DNA from: Burkholderiaceae bacterium
GTDB lineage: Bacteria > Pseudomonadota > Gammaproteobacteria > Burkholderiales > Burkholderiaceae_D
Assembly (NCBI GenBank): GCA_023653025.1
Contig: JAMNXS010000032.1
Coordinates: forward strand, 1-32,374
Reading direction: 5' to 3'
Length of the DNA: 32,374 nucleotides
Position numbers and translations under genes: made by a program. Every line of letters begins with the position of its first letter. Within the stretch, counting starts at the first letter, position 1. Below the pieces are notes generated by a model. The model was not told the origin of the DNA. It saw nothing but the letters and a program-made list of their open reading frames with translations, and ran no database searches. This document shows, piece after piece, positions 20,761 through 30,376 of the stretch.

Positions 20761-21624
20761 ATGAGTACGCTGAAGAATCCTTTCGCACCGTTCGATGCCG
20801 CGCTGGCCGAGGCTGTCGATGCGAACATCCGCGCCGCGCTGGTCGAAGATATCGGCAGCGGCGACTGGACGGCGATGCTGCTGCCCGCAGCTTCGCAGGT
20901 AAAAGCGAGGGTAGTGGTGCGCGAGGAGGCGGTGCTGTGCGGCGCGCCCTGGTTCGAGGGCGCGATGCTGCAGGTCGATCCCTACCTTCGCATTCACTGG
21001 CATGTCGCCGAGGGCGAACTGATGCGGGCCAACGCCGAGGTCTGCAGCATCGAAGGGCCGGCACGCTCGCTGATGACCGCCGAGCGCCCTGCGCTGAATT
21101 TCCTGCAACTGCTGTCTGGCGTCGCGACCGCGACGCACTATTACGTGAAGTTGATCGAGGGCACGAAAGCCGCGATCCTCGATACCCGCAAGACGCTGCC
21201 CGGGCTGCGACTCGCGCAGAAATATGCGGTGCGCGTCGGCGGCGGCAAGAACCAGCGCCTCGCGCTGTATGACGGCATCCTGATCAAGGAAAACCATATT
21301 GCGGCCGCCGGCGGTATCGCGGCAGCGATGCAAGCGGCGCGCGCGCTGAATGCGGGAGTATCGATACAGATCGAGGTAGAGAATCTCGACGAGCTGCGGC
21401 AGGCACTCGATGCGGGGGCAACCTCGGTACTGCTCGACAATTTCACGACCGCGATGATGCGAGACGCGGTCGCGATGACAGCGGGGCGTGCGGTGCTCGA
21501 GGCGTCGGGCGGCGTGAATCGCGACACTGTGCGTGCGATTGCGGAGACCGGCGTTGACCGCATTTCGATCGGGGCGCTGACCAAGGATGTCAGGGCGACC
21601 GATTATTCGTTGCGGGTGGTTTGA
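20761..21624 (+). CDS. nadC: Quinolinate phosphoribosyltransferase (decarboxylating)
   Basis: Converts quinolinate and PRPP to nicotinate mononucleotide and CO2. 287 residues, normal length. Typical features: ALVEDIGSGDWTA near the N-terminus, ERPALNFLQLLSGVAT, DTRKTLPGLRLAQKYAVRVGGGKNQR (substrate-binding Arg/Lys/His region), IQIEVENLDEL, VLLDNF and the C-terminal EASGGVNRDTVRAIAETGVDRISIGALTK. Starts 9 bases after nadA and faces nadB across a strong hairpin. Confidence 0.97.
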   Translation: MSTLKNPFAPFDAALAEAVDANIRAALVEDIGSGDWTAMLLPAASQVKARVVVREEAVLCGAPWFEGAMLQVDPYLRIHWHVAEGELMRANAEVCSIEGPARSLMTAERPALNFLQLLSGVATATHYYVKLIEGTKAAILDTRKTLPGLRLAQKYAVRVGGGKNQRLALYDGILIKENHIAAAGGIAAAMQAARALNAGVSIQIEVENLDELRQALDAGATSVLLDNFTTAMMRDAVAMTAGRAVLEASGGVNRDTVRAIAETGVDRISIGALTKDVRATDYSLRVV

Positions 21625-21632
21625 GGTTTGCA

Positions 21633-21704
21633 GCGGGTTTCGCCTTCGGCTCTACCCGCCCTACGGTGCGGGTGTAGGGCGGGTAGAGCAAAGCGAAACC
21701 CGCC
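21633..21704. terminator. Paired hairpin repeats as bidirectional terminator
   Basis: Two units of the hairpin repeat family in opposite orientation (21633-21664 reverse, 21674-21704 forward) are separated by 9 bases. They can fold into one long stem of about 30 base pairs with few mismatches. It starts 8 bases after the nadC stop and ends 10 bases before the nadB stop on the other strand, the place for a shared terminator. T-runs are absent, so it may block readthrough or protect RNA 3' ends rather than act as a classic intrinsic terminator. Confidence 0.75.
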
Positions 21705-21714
21705 GTCATGCTCG

Positions 21715-23331
21715 TCAACGGCGCGGCGGCATTTTCCTTACCGGCGACAGCACCGTCGGCAGTGCCTTCGGCAAGGTGTCCGGATAATCGAGGCTGTAAT
21801 GCAGCCCGCGGCTTTCCCGCCGCGACAAGGCGCTGCTGACGATTAGCGACGCCACCTCCACCAGGTTCCTCAGTTCCAGCAGGTCGCGAGTGATGCGGAA
21901 GTTCGCGTAGTACTCGTTGATCTCTTCCTTCAGCAGCGCGATCCGGTGCTGCGCTCGCTCGAGCCGCTTGGTGGTGCGCACGATGCCGACGAAACTCCAC
22001 ATCGCCCGGCGCAGTTCGTCCCAGTTCTGCGTGATCACGACTTCTTCATCGGCGTCGGTGACGCGACTTTCGTCCCATGCCGGCAACGACACGGTCTTGG
22101 CCTTCGGCTGTGCTTCGATGTCCATCGCCGCCGCGCGGCCCAGCACCACGCACTCCAGCAGTGAGTTGCTGGCCAGGCGGTTTGCGCCATGCAAGCCGGT
22201 GTAGGCCGTTTCTCCGACGGCGTACAGCCCCTGGATGTCGGTGCGCCCCTGCAGGTCGGTCACGATGCCGCCGCAGGTGTAGTGCGTGGCCGGCACGATC
22301 GGTATCGGCTGCTTCGTGATGTCGATGCCCAGTTCGAGGCAGCGCGCATGGATGGTCGGGAAATGGCTTTTCAGGAAGTCGGCCGGCTTGTGGCTGATGT
22401 CGAGGTCGACGTAGTCGAGGCCGCGCTTTTTCATCTCGAAGTCGATCGCGCGCGCAACGACGTCGCGCGGGGCCAGCTCGGCGCGCTCGTCGTGCGCAGG
22501 CATGAAGCGCTGCCCGGCGGCCGCGCCCGCGCTGGCCGGCAGCTTCAGTACGCCGCCTTCGCCGCGCACCGCCTCGGTGATCAGGAAGGATTTTGCATAC
22601 GGGTGGTACAGGCAGGTCGGATGGAACTGGATGAACTCCATGTTCGACACCCGGCAGCCGGCGCGCCAGGCCATCGCGATGCCGTCGCCGGTCGCGGTGT
22701 CAGGATTGGTGGTGTACAAGTAGACCTTGCCCGCGCCGCCGGTGGCCAGCACGGTCTGGTCGGCGGCAATGGTCAGCACGTCATGGCTGTCGACATCCTG
22801 CACATAGAGGCCGAAGCAGTGCGGTGCGCCATTGCGGATGCCGAGCTTGTCCGAGGTGACCAGGTCGATCGCCATGTGGTGCTCGAGCAGCGTGATGTTC
22901 GGATGCTGCCGCACCTGCTGCTCCAGCGTCACCTGCACCGCGTGCCCGGTTGCATCGGCCGCATGAATGATGCGGCGCTGGCTGTGCCCGCCCTCGCGCG
23001 TGAGGTGGAAGCCGAGTTCGGCCTCGTCGTCGCGGGTGAAGGGAACGCCTTGCGCGATCAGCCATTCGATGGCCTCGCGGCCGCGCTCGACGATGAAGCG
23101 GGTCGCCGTTTCATCGCACAGGCCGGCGCCGGCGACCAGCGTGTCGTGCACGTGCTGGTCATGGCTGTCGTGCGAATCGAGCACGGCGGCAATGCCGCCT
23201 TGCGCCCAGTCGCTGGCGCCGTCGCGCAGCGCGCGCTTGGAGATCACGACCACCTTGCGCTGCTGCGCGAGATGCAGGGCAACGGACAGGCCGGCAAGGC
23301 CGCTGCCGACGATGGCGACATCGAATTTCAT
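21715..23331 (-). CDS. nadB: L-aspartate oxidase
   Basis: FAD enzyme oxidising L-aspartate to iminoaspartate, substrate of NadA. 538 residues, family length. N-terminal dinucleotide-binding motif [15 protein letters not shown], then [12 protein letters not shown], the [11 protein letters not shown] segment, and active-site [36 protein letters not shown] and [15 protein letters not shown] near the middle; C-terminal helical domain follows. Convergent with nadC, so the three NAD genes are together but in two transcripts. No strong Shine-Dalgarno precedes the ATG at 23331. Confidence 0.97.
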   Translation of the reverse strand: MKFDVAIVGSGLAGLSVALHLAQQRKVVVISKRALRDGASDWAQGGIAAVLDSHDSHDQHVHDTLVAGAGLCDETATRFIVERGREAIEWLIAQGVPFTRDDEAELGFHLTREGGHSQRRIIHAADATGHAVQVTLEQQVRQHPNITLLEHHMAIDLVTSDKLGIRNGAPHCFGLYVQDVDSHDVLTIAADQTVLATGGAGKVYLYTTNPDTATGDGIAMAWRAGCRVSNMEFIQFHPTCLYHPYAKSFLITEAVRGEGGVLKLPASAGAAAGQRFMPAHDERAELAPRDVVARAIDFEMKKRGLDYVDLDISHKPADFLKSHFPTIHARCLELGIDITKQPIPIVPATHYTCGGIVTDLQGRTDIQGLYAVGETAYTGLHGANRLASNSLLECVVLGRAAAMDIEAQPKAKTVSLPAWDESRVTDADEEVVITQNWDELRRAMWSFVGIVRTTKRLERAQHRIALLKEEINEYYANFRITRDLLELRNLVEVASLIVSSALSRRESRGLHYSLDYPDTLPKALPTVLSPVRKMPPRR

Positions 23332-23503
23332 GGGGGAGCCGAGTTGAATGACTGCAGCACTATAGGCGATTTGGCGCGCTGATGCTTGAATGAAATCGCT
23401 GCTGGCTTCCAGGGCAGCGCAATCGGCGGACTCCGGGAAAAAGCCGATTTTGGAGGCCGCTCAAATAATTTGCGATTCTGTCAGTATTGTGGTGCTTCTC
23501 AAG

Positions 23504-23509
23504 TATAAT
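23504..23509 (+). promoter_or_regulatory. Cold-shock gene -10 box
   Basis: Consensus TATAAT in an AT-richer stretch (AAGTATAATCGGG). No good -35 at 16-18 bases, so the promoter may need an upstream element or activator. Transcription from here gives a leader of about 130 bases, like other long-leader csp mRNAs. Confidence 0.5.
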
Positions 23510-23585
23510 CGGGCCGACGTTGAGATTCAGGTAGCAGTGGTGCAGTATCAGGCTGTAATTCCTTACTTGGTTGAGACGGTCTCCC

Positions 23586-23639
23586 GGCGGATGTTCCGCC
23601 TTAACCAGGGCTTCCCGCGTGGAAGCCTGTTGAAAGGAA
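23586..23639 (+). promoter_or_regulatory. Structured 5' leader of cold-shock mRNA
   Basis: Two adjacent hairpins lie just before the start: GGCGGA/TCCGCC with a 3-base loop (23586-23600) and GGCTTCC/GGAAGCC with a 5-base loop (23609-23627). A Shine-Dalgarno AAGGA (23634-23638) follows 6 bases from the ATG. The arrangement could present or hide the ribosome site with temperature, as in other csp leaders. This is inference from structure only. Confidence 0.5.
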
Positions 23640-23644
23640 ATGCA

Positions 23645-23848
23645 ATGGCAACTGGTACTGTCAAGTGGTTCAATGACGCAAAAGGCTTTGGCTTCATCAC
23701 TCCGGACGAGGGCGGCGAAGATTTGTTCGCTCACTTCTCGGCGATTCAGTCGCAAGGCTTCAAGTCGCTGCAAGAGAACCAGCGCGTTCAGTTCGATGTG
23801 ACGACCGGCCCGAAGGGCAAGCAGGCTGCGAACATCCAGCCGATCTGA
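23645..23848 (+). CDS. Cold-shock domain protein (CspA family)
   Basis: 67-residue single cold-shock domain, an RNA/ssDNA chaperone. RNP1 KGFGFI and RNP2 DLFAHFS are intact, and the start [20 protein letters not shown] is canonical. ATG preceded by AAGGA. Own promoter, long leader and terminator make it monocistronic. Whether it is cold-induced cannot be told from the protein; the structured leader points that way. Confidence 0.97.
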   Translation: MATGTVKWFNDAKGFGFITPDEGGEDLFAHFSAIQSQGFKSLQENQRVQFDVTTGPKGKQAANIQPI

Positions 23849-23871
23849 TCGTCAGGTCTTCTGAACAAAAG

Positions 23872-23900
23872 AATCCCCGCCCCGGCGGGGATTTTTGTTT
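23872..23900. terminator. Intrinsic terminator after cold-shock gene
   Basis: Perfect 9-bp stem AATCCCCGC (23872-23880) / GCGGGGATT (23885-23893), loop CCCG, followed by TTTGTTTT. It lies between the cold-shock gene stop and the convergent LysR gene stop; the reverse strand also has a T-rich run, so it can serve both. Confidence 0.92.
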
Positions 23901-24833
23901 TCAGGGACGACCGCCGGCCGGCGCGGGCAGGTGCTTGCGCCAGTAGTCGGGCTCGGCAAACGCGCGCCGCAGGAAATCGACGAAGGCACGAATCCGCAGC
24001 GGCAGGTGCTGGCGCTGGGCGAAGACGGCATAGACATCGTTGCCCGGCGCAGAGAATTCATCGAGTACCGTCTGCAGCGTGCCCGACTCGATCTCCGACC
24101 CCACTTCCCACATCGAGCGCCAAGCGAGGCCCTTTCCGGCCAGTGCCCAGTCGTGCAGCACGGCGCCGTCATTGCAGCCCATGTTGCCGCCGACCTTCAT
24201 CGTCAGGTTCTTGCCGTTGATCCGGAAAGTCCAGCCGCGCTGGCTGCCGGCACTGGAAAACGCGAGGCAGTTGTGGCGCGACAGTTCATCGGGTGTGGAC
24301 GGGCGGCCATGGCGGCGGAAGTACTCGGGCGCGCCAACGACGACGCGGCGGTTGTCGGCCAGCTTCACGCCGACCAGGCTGGAGTCCGACAGGTCGGCGA
24401 TACGGATGGCCACATCGACACCCTCGCCGATCAGGTCAACCACGCGGTCGTTCAGGTTCAGGGTCAGCGTCACGTCGCGATGCTCGGCGAGGAACGAGGG
24501 CACCAGCGGCGCGACATGCTGGCGGCCGAAACCGGCCGGAGCCGAAATCGACAAGTGGCCGCTGGGGCGCGCGCTGCGTTCGGAGACTTCGGCCTCGGCA
24601 TTTTCCAGGTCATGCAGGATGCGCTGGCAGTGGTCGAGGAAGGCGATGCCCTCGTTCGTGAGCGCGATCTTGCGCGTGGTCCGCTGCAGCAGTTTCACGC
24701 CGAGCCGCGCTTCGAGCGCATCGAGCCGGCGGCCGATGACGGCCGGGGCCACGCTCTCGGCGCGTGCCGCCGCCGACAGGCTGCCGCGGGAGGCCACGTC
24801 GACAAAGGTGGAGATCTGCTTGAACTGATCCAT
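23901..24833 (-). CDS. LysR-family transcriptional regulator
   Basis: 310 residues. Winged-helix DNA-binding domain at 1-60 (MDQFKQISTFVDVASRGSLSAAA, RRLDALEARLGVKLLQRTTRK), then a periplasmic-binding-protein-like effector domain (about 90-295) with GHLSISAPAGFGRQHVAPLVPSFL. Subgroup resembles the many betaproteobacterial CrgA/AaeR-like regulators; effector and targets unknown. Its neighbour on the same strand upstream is the MarC-family gene, 68 bases away, not an obvious regulatory partner. Confidence 0.95.
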   Translation of the reverse strand: MDQFKQISTFVDVASRGSLSAAARAESVAPAVIGRRLDALEARLGVKLLQRTTRKIALTNEGIAFLDHCQRILHDLENAEAEVSERSARPSGHLSISAPAGFGRQHVAPLVPSFLAEHRDVTLTLNLNDRVVDLIGEGVDVAIRIADLSDSSLVGVKLADNRRVVVGAPEYFRRHGRPSTPDELSRHNCLAFSSAGSQRGWTFRINGKNLTMKVGGNMGCNDGAVLHDWALAGKGLAWRSMWEVGSEIESGTLQTVLDEFSAPGNDVYAVFAQRQHLPLRIRAFVDFLRRAFAEPDYWRKHLPAPAGGRP

Positions 24834-24901
24834 GCGAACCGGGATTCATGACCAAAGCGCAATGATACCCCTGAAAACGGCGCTCATCTGCAACCGGAGC
24901 G

Positions 24902-25504
24902 TTAAAGCGAGTGGATGTATTCCCGCGTCCCGCCAAGCAGCATTTCAATCGCGATGGCGGTCAGGATCAGCCCCATCAGCCGTTCGACCGCGGTCATGAC
25001 CGCGTCGCCCAGCACGCGCTGCAGCCGCTCGGCCGACAGCAGCACCAGCAGCCAGACGACGGCCACCAGCGAGATCACGGCCACGTACAGCCACAGGGCC
25101 ATCGTGGCCTGCGACGAGAACAGCAGCACCGTCACCAGCGCCGACGGCCCGGCCAGCGCCGGAATCGCCAGCGGCACGATCAGCGGCTCGGCCGAGCCGT
25201 GTTCGCTGCTGCCGAAGATCCCGCCCGGCTGCGGGAAGACCATGCGCAGCGCGATCAGGAACAGGATCACGCCGCCGCCGATGCGCAGCGATACTTCGCT
25301 CAGTTGCAGGGCTTCGAGGAAGGGCTTGCCGATGAACATGAACGCCAGCAGCAGTGCGAATGCGATCAAGCACTCGCGCACCACGACGAGATTGCGCCGC
25401 TCGGGTGCGACCTGGCGCAGGGTGCTGACGAACAGTGGCACGTTGCCGAACGGGTCGGTCACCAGCAGCAGCAGAATGAAGGACTGAAAGAAACTTTCGG
25501 TCAT
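24902..25504 (-). CDS. MarC/UPF0056 family inner-membrane protein
   Basis: 200 residues with about six hydrophobic segments. The family signature LVTDPFGNVPLFV at the N-terminus and VPLAIPALAGPSALVTVLLFSS in the middle are present. Integral inner-membrane protein of unknown substrate; an earlier link of MarC to multiple antibiotic resistance has not held up. Divergent from the IorB-like gene with 125 bases between. Confidence 0.93.
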   Translation of the reverse strand: MTESFFQSFILLLLVTDPFGNVPLFVSTLRQVAPERRNLVVVRECLIAFALLLAFMFIGKPFLEALQLSEVSLRIGGGVILFLIALRMVFPQPGGIFGSSEHGSAEPLIVPLAIPALAGPSALVTVLLFSSQATMALWLYVAVISLVAVVWLLVLLSAERLQRVLGDAVMTAVERLMGLILTAIAIEMLLGGTREYIHSL

Positions 25505-25629
25505 GATCGTCGGGCGGGCAAAGGTGAAGGGGCGAAGCTCTTGCGCCTTGCCGGCAGGCGCCGCGAAACTCCTGAGTATTTAAGTTAGCATGCCACGGAA
25601 ATTGAACCCGTTCTTGAGGGAGTGCCTTC

Positions 25630-27939
25630 ATGCGCAATGCAACGACCGCCGCTGTCGCCGGCCGACCATCGCCGGCGGCGACATCGCGCCGCCAATCGCG
25701 CCGCCGCTTCCTGCTCGGCGGCCTCGGCCTGGCCGGTGCGCTGGTCGTCGGCTGGGGCGTGCTGCCGCCGCGCCAGCGCCTGCATGCCGACCCGCCGCAG
25801 GGACTGCCCGCCGGGCAGCTGCCAATGAATGGCTGGGTCATGGTGTCGGCCGACGACCGCGTCACCGTCATGCTGGCGCGCAGCGAGATGGGGCAGGGTG
25901 TGATGACCGCGCTGCCGATGCTGGTGGCCGAGGAACTCGATGTGCCGCTGGCGCGCATCGAGCTGATGCAGGCTCCCATCCGCAAGATCTACGGCGACAT
26001 CACGATGCTGGGCGATGGCTTGCCGTTCCATCCGGAAGACATGGGCCCCATCAAGCGCGGCGCGCAATGGATGTCGCGCAAGCTGATGCGCGAAGTCGGC
26101 GTGATGGTCACCGGCGGTTCGACCAGCGTGAAGGACAGCTGGCTGCCGATGCGCGAGGCGGGCGCGGCCGCGCGTGCGCGGCTGGTGGCGGCAGCGGCCG
26201 AGCGCTGGCAGGTGCCGGCATCGGCCTGCCGCACCGAGGACGGACAGGTCGTGCATGCCGACGGCCGGCGCGCACGCTACGGCGAGTTAGCCGAGCGTGC
26301 GGCACAGATGGGCGACGTGCCGTTCCGCCTGAAGGAGGCCGCCGCGTTCCGCGTGATCGGCCAGTCGCAGCCGCGACGCGATGCGCCAGCCAAGTCCGAC
26401 GGCAGCGCGCAGTACGGGCTGGACGTGAAGCTGCCCGGCATGCGCTATGCGATGGTGGCGATGTGCCCGGTGCCGGGCGGCAGGTTGCGCGAGTTCGATC
26501 CCGGCTCGGTGCGCGGCATGCCGGGCGTGCTCGACGTGATCGCGCTGCTGGCCGACCGCTCCGGTGCGCCGGAAGCGGTTGCGGTGGTGGCGGACACGCG
26601 CTGGCATGCGATGCGCGCGCAGCGGGCGCTGGCCGTTAGCTGGGACGAGGGTCCGCACGCCGCGCTGTCGAGCGATGCGGTCATGAGCGGGCTGTCGGCG
26701 GCGCTGGATGCGGACGAGGGCTTCACCTACTACCGCCGCGGCGATATCGACCAGGCGGCGGGCGTGCGCCGCATCGAGGCCGAGTACCGCGCTCCCTTCC
26801 TCGCGCATGCCGCGATGGAGCCAGTGAACTGCACGGCCCGCCTCGCGCAAGGCCGGCTGTCGCTGTGGGTGCCGACCCAGGTGCCGTCGATCGCGGTCAC
26901 GGCGGCCGCGCGTGCGGCCGGCGTGGACGAGGACGCGGTCGATCTGCATCTGACGCAACTCGGCGGTGGCTTCGGCCGGCGGCTGGACACCGACATGGTG
27001 GTGCAGGCGGTGCAGATCGCGCGCAAGCTCGATGGCGCGCCGGTGCAGTTGCTGTGGTCGCGCACGCAAGACCTCGCGCACGACTTCTACCGGCCGGCAT
27101 CCGTCGCGCGCCTGGCGGCGCAGATCGACGGCGACGGGCGCCTGCTCGGCTGGCAGACGCGCTCGGCGGGCGGCTCGCCCATTCACCAGCTAACGCACCG
27201 GGCGTTCGGCCTGCCGATGGTCGGCCCCGATAAGACCACGGTCGAGGGGCTGTTCGACCATTCTTACGAGATACCGCACCAGCGGGTATCGCACGTGATC
27301 GTCGACTCGGCCGTGCCGCTCGGTACCTGGCGCTCGGTCGGGCATTCGCAGAACGCTTTTTTCAAGGAAGGATTCATCGACGAGGTCGCGCACGCGGCCG
27401 GTGCGGATCCGGTCGCGTTTCGCCGCCGCCTGCTCGCTGCGCATCCGCGGCATCGGGCCGTGCTCGATGCAGCCGTCAGCATGGCCGGCGCGCCGCCCGC
27501 CGGCCGCGCCCACGGCGTCGCGCTGCACCAGTCCTTCGGCAGCATCGTTGCGCAGGTGGCCGAGGTATCGGTCGACGGCACGACCATCCGCGTACACAAG
27601 GTTTGGTGCGCGGTCGATTGCGGGATGGCGGTCAACCCGGACGGCGTGCGGCAGCAGGTGGAGTCGGCTGTCGCCTTCGGGCTGTCGGCCGCGCTGAATG
27701 ACGAGATCACGCTGCGCGACGGCCGCGTGCAGCAAACCAATTTTCATGATTATCGGACGCTGCGCCTGCGCGAGATGCCGGCGGTGGAAGTGGCGATCTT
27801 GCCCAGCACCGAGCCGCCCGAGGGCATGGGGGAGCCGGGCGTGCCGCCGGTGGCGCCGGCGGTTGCCAATGCGGTATTCCGTTTGACGGGGCAGCGCCTG
27901 CGCAGCCTGCCGCTGAGGCTGGAGGCCGGCCTCAGCTGA
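25630..27939 (+). CDS. IorB-like molybdopterin-binding subunit, Tat-exported
   Basis: 769 residues, aldehyde/xanthine oxidoreductase family, closest in layout to the isoquinoline 1-oxidoreductase beta subunit. The N-terminal twin-arginine signal SRRRFLLGG (24-32) with hydrophobic stretch [15 protein letters not shown] predicts Tat export of a folded cofactor-loaded protein. Molybdopterin-contact motif GGGFGRR is near residues 445-451; the active-site Glu lies in [13 protein letters not shown] near residue 735. The usual partner, a small [2Fe-2S] subunit (IorA), and a c-type cytochrome are normally adjacent, but both neighbours are unrelated minus-strand genes. A GAGGGAGT ribosome site (25616-25623) supports the ATG. 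Substrate unknown. Confidence 0.9.
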   Translation: MRNATTAAVAGRPSPAATSRRQSRRRFLLGGLGLAGALVVGWGVLPPRQRLHADPPQGLPAGQLPMNGWVMVSADDRVTVMLARSEMGQGVMTALPMLVAEELDVPLARIELMQAPIRKIYGDITMLGDGLPFHPEDMGPIKRGAQWMSRKLMREVGVMVTGGSTSVKDSWLPMREAGAAARARLVAAAAERWQVPASACRTEDGQVVHADGRRARYGELAERAAQMGDVPFRLKEAAAFRVIGQSQPRRDAPAKSDGSAQYGLDVKLPGMRYAMVAMCPVPGGRLREFDPGSVRGMPGVLDVIALLADRSGAPEAVAVVADTRWHAMRAQRALAVSWDEGPHAALSSDAVMSGLSAALDADEGFTYYRRGDIDQAAGVRRIEAEYRAPFLAHAAMEPVNCTARLAQGRLSLWVPTQVPSIAVTAAARAAGVDEDAVDLHLTQLGGGFGRRLDTDMVVQAVQIARKLDGAPVQLLWSRTQDLAHDFYRPASVARLAAQIDGDGRLLGWQTRSAGGSPIHQLTHRAFGLPMVGPDKTTVEGLFDHSYEIPHQRVSHVIVDSAVPLGTWRSVGHSQNAFFKEGFIDEVAHAAGADPVAFRRRLLAAHPRHRAVLDAAVSMAGAPPAGRAHGVALHQSFGSIVAQVAEVSVDGTTIRVHKVWCAVDCGMAVNPDGVRQQVESAVAFGLSAALNDEITLRDGRVQQTNFHDYRTLRLREMPAVEVAILPSTEPPEGMGEPGVPPVAPAVANAVFRLTGQRLRSLPLRLEAGLS

Positions 27940-28357
27940 GTTCGTTCAGCCGGGCCCGCAGGTTGCAATCCCGCTGCCATTGCTGGCGCTCGGCGCTGCC
28001 GGCGGCCTCGCGCCGCAACTCGTCCTCGCTGCGTTCGAGTTGCGCCGACAGCAGGCGTGCGACCTGGCGCGGTTCGGGCAGCATGGTGCCGTAGAAGGCG
28101 ACGATGTCGCCGCGCTGCATCAGCAGGGTCGGGAAGTTCTCGACATCGAGGTCGCCGACCAGGTCGGCCTGGTCTTCGATGTCGATCCAGACGAACTGCT
28201 GGCCCGGGAACTCGGCGGCCAGCGCCTCGAAGCCGGGGCGGTACTGTTTGCATACGTCGCACCAGCCGGCGCACAGGCAGGCCACCACCCACCGGCCGTC
28301 GTCGAGCGCGGCGGCCAGTTGCGGGAAATTGTCGGGTTCGAGGAAGAGTGACTTCAT
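27932..28357 (-). CDS. Thioredoxin-like protein
   Basis: 141 residues with a thioredoxin fold: active site WCDVC (Cys33, Cys36) after VVACLCAG, then the cis-Pro strand NFPTLLM. The C-terminal about 40 residues are charged and helical ([20 protein letters not shown]). No signal peptide, so cytoplasmic. An atypical CDVC in place of CGPC suggests a shifted redox potential. Its 3' end overlaps the IorB-like gene by 8 bases, convergent; it diverges from tsaB over 56 bases. Confidence 0.9.
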   Translation of the reverse strand: MKSLFLEPDNFPQLAAALDDGRWVVACLCAGWCDVCKQYRPGFEALAAEFPGQQFVWIDIEDQADLVGDLDVENFPTLLMQRGDIVAFYGTMLPEPRQVARLLSAQLERSEDELRREAAGSAERQQWQRDCNLRARLNELS

Positions 28358-28413
28358 GCAATGATTCTACCCGATGGCACGTGCCGCCAGAGGCGCTTGG
28401 TAGAATGGCGGCC

Positions 28414-29133
28414 ATGTCTTCCCGAGCGCATTCCTCTCCGCTGATCGTCGCCATCGAAACCTCCACCGAGCTGGCCTCGGTCGCCGTGCTGGCCGGCAGC
28501 CGCGTGTTTGCGCGCGAGTCGGGCGGCGCGCAGACGCACTCGGCCACCGTGCTGCCACTGCTGCAGCAGGTGCTGGCCGAGGCCGGCGTCACGCTTGCGC
28601 AGTGCGATGCGCTGGCCTTTGGCTGCGGCCCGGGTTCGTTCACCGGCGTGCGCACCGCCTGCGGTCTGGTGCAGGGTCTGGCCGTGGGCGCTGCGCGCAA
28701 GGTGGTTCCGGTTGTCACGCTGCTGGCCATGGCCGATGCCGCGCGCGAGGCGGGCGCTGGCGACGACGTGATCGCCGTGCTCGATGCGCGGATGGGCGAG
28801 GTGTACTGGGCACAGTACCGGCATGACGGCGACTGGCAGACAGTGACCGAGCCCACGCTGTCGCGCGCCGACGAGGTATTTGCAGTCGGCGAGGCTGCCG
28901 TCTGCGGCAACGGACTGCTGGCCTGCCCGGACGGCTTTGGCCGGCTGGGTGCCGTGCCGCGCTTGGCGCAGATCGTACCGCACGCCGCCGCCGTCGCGCG
29001 GCTGGCTGCGCACCGCGCGGTGCGCAGCGAATGGCTGGCCCCGCAGGACGCGCAGCCGCTCTACCTGCGCAACAAGGTCGCGCTGACCACGCGTGAGCGC
29101 AGCGCTGCCGCCGCAGCCGGAGCCGCTGCTTGA
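28414..29133 (+). CDS. tsaB: tRNA t6A37 threonylcarbamoyl transfer protein TsaB
   Basis: 239-residue ASKHA-fold protein that partners TsaD and TsaE in making t6A at position 37 of ANN-decoding tRNAs. Typical segments: LIVAIETSTELASVAV at the start, HSATVLPLLQQVLAEAGV, and AFGCGPGSFTGVRTACGLVQGLA. A TAGAAT -10-like box at 28401-28406 is only 7 bases from the ATG, so the transcript could be near-leaderless if that box is used. tsaD is not in the window. Overlaps rimI. Confidence 0.95.
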   Translation: MSSRAHSSPLIVAIETSTELASVAVLAGSRVFARESGGAQTHSATVLPLLQQVLAEAGVTLAQCDALAFGCGPGSFTGVRTACGLVQGLAVGAARKVVPVVTLLAMADAAREAGAGDDVIAVLDARMGEVYWAQYRHDGDWQTVTEPTLSRADEVFAVGEAAVCGNGLLACPDGFGRLGAVPRLAQIVPHAAAVARLAAHRAVRSEWLAPQDAQPLYLRNKVALTTRERSAAAAAGAAA

Positions 29134-29627
29134 GCTCGCTGGCAAAACTGCCGCGTTACGGCGGCAGGCTGCGTGTCGCGCCGATGCAGGTGGGCGATAT
29201 CGAAGACGTGGTGCGCGTCGAGAACGATGCCTATCCGTTTCCCTGGACGCGCGGCAATTTCCTCGACTCGCTGGCCAGCCGCTACGCCGCATGGGTCGCA
29301 CGCGAGGACGACGGTCGCCTCGCCGGCTATTTTCTGCTGATGCACGCGGTCGACGATGTGCATCTGCTCAACATCACGGTCAGGCCCGACCTTCAGGGCC
29401 AGGGCATCGGCGGGCTGCTGCTCGACCGGGTCTGTGCGCTGGCCGCCGACGTCGGCATTGGCGCCGTGCTGCTCGAGGTGAGGCCGTCGAACCTGCATGC
29501 GTATGCGGTGTACCGGCATGCCGGCTTCCGCGAAATAGGGCGGCGCAAGAATTATTACCCGGCCGCCGGTCAAACCCGGGAGGATGCGATCGTGATGCGA
29601 CTGGAGATCGGGGCGGTGCGGGCATGA
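29130..29627 (+). CDS. rimI: Ribosomal protein S18-alanine N-acetyltransferase
   Basis: 165-residue GNAT acetyltransferase. Acetyl-CoA loop VRPDLQGQGIGGLLL (RxxGxG/A), followed by LLEVRPSNLHAYAVYRHAGF and the RimI end RRKNYYPAAGQTREDAIVM. The start is taken as the TTG at 29130, overlapping the tsaB stop. The next ATG (29184) would remove the first beta strand that aligns with the E. coli N-terminus. The tsaB-rimI order is usual. Its stop overlaps the uracil-DNA glycosylase start (ATGA at 29624). Confidence 0.92.
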   Translation: MSSLAKLPRYGGRLRVAPMQVGDIEDVVRVENDAYPFPWTRGNFLDSLASRYAAWVAREDDGRLAGYFLLMHAVDDVHLLNITVRPDLQGQGIGGLLLDRVCALAADVGIGAVLLEVRPSNLHAYAVYRHAGFREIGRRKNYYPAAGQTREDAIVMRLEIGAVRA

Positions 29628-30376
29628 ATCCGGACAAGGTACGCAAGCTGGAACAGATGGGACTGGGGCCGGTGTGGCAGCGGCGCGCCGCGCCGTCTGC
29701 AGAGGTCGCAGCGCCGGCGATCGAGGCCGAACTGGACACCCGTCTGTCTGCTGGTGCGGGCGCGACGCTCCCACATGCGCCGGCGCTGGCCGACGACATC
29801 GCCGACATGGACTGGGATACGCTCGAGGCATCGATCCGGCAGTGCACTCGCTGCCGCCTGTGCGAGGGCCGTCACCATGCGGTACCCGGCATCGGCGACC
29901 GCAACGCGCGCTGGCTGTTCGTCGGCGAAGGACCGGGGCGCAACGAGGATCTGCAGGGCGAGCCTTTCGTCGGTCCGGCCGGCAAGCTGCTCGACAACAT
30001 GATGCGTGCGCTCGACCTGGCGCGCGGCGAGAACACGTATATCGCCAACATCGTCAAATGCCGGCCCGTCGGTCCCGATGGCCGCGACCGGCCGCCGGCA
30101 GCCGACGAGGTATCGGCCTGCCTGCCTTACCTGCAGCGGCAGATGGCGCTGATCCGGCCCGATGTCATCGTGGCGCTCGGCAAGACGGCGGCTGTATCGC
30201 TGCTCGGCCTGCCAGAGGACACCACGCTCGGCAGTTTGCGCGGGCCGCCGCGCAGCATGGGCGGGGTGCCGCTCGTCATCACCTATCACCCGGCCTACCT
30301 GTTGCGCAAGCCGGCGGACAAGGCCAAGACCTGGCGCGACCTGTGCGTTGCGCACAGCGCGGCTAATGGCCGCTGA
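29624..30376 (+). CDS. Family 4 uracil-DNA glycosylase
   Basis: 250 residues. Removes uracil from DNA. Iron-sulfur type: Cys77 and Cys80 (CTRCRLCEG), Cys146 (NIVKCRPVG) and Cys166 (SACLPYL) as likely cluster ligands. Motif A GEGPGRNEDLQGEPFVGPAG (101-120) and motif B TYHPAYLLR (220-228) are intact. An N-terminal extension of about 70 residues starting MNPDKVRKLEQMGLGPVWQRR is common in proteobacterial members. ATG overlaps the rimI stop. Confidence 0.95.
   Translation: MNPDKVRKLEQMGLGPVWQRRAAPSAEVAAPAIEAELDTRLSAGAGATLPHAPALADDIADMDWDTLEASIRQCTRCRLCEGRHHAVPGIGDRNARWLFVGEGPGRNEDLQGEPFVGPAGKLLDNMMRALDLARGENTYIANIVKCRPVGPDGRDRPPAADEVSACLPYLQRQMALIRPDVIVALGKTAAVSLLGLPEDTTLGSLRGPPRSMGGVPLVITYHPAYLLRKPADKAKTWRDLCVAHSAANGR

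Larger units (their letters stand above)
23332..23644. other. Divergent intergenic region nadB / cold-shock gene
   Basis: 313 bases without a gene. Minus-strand TATAGT (23359-23364) lies 27 bases upstream of the nadB ATG and is a likely -10. Plus-strand TATAAT (23504-23509) is the likely cold-shock gene -10, leaving a leader of about 130 bases. The part from 23390 to 23480 holds nothing recognised. Confidence 0.6.
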
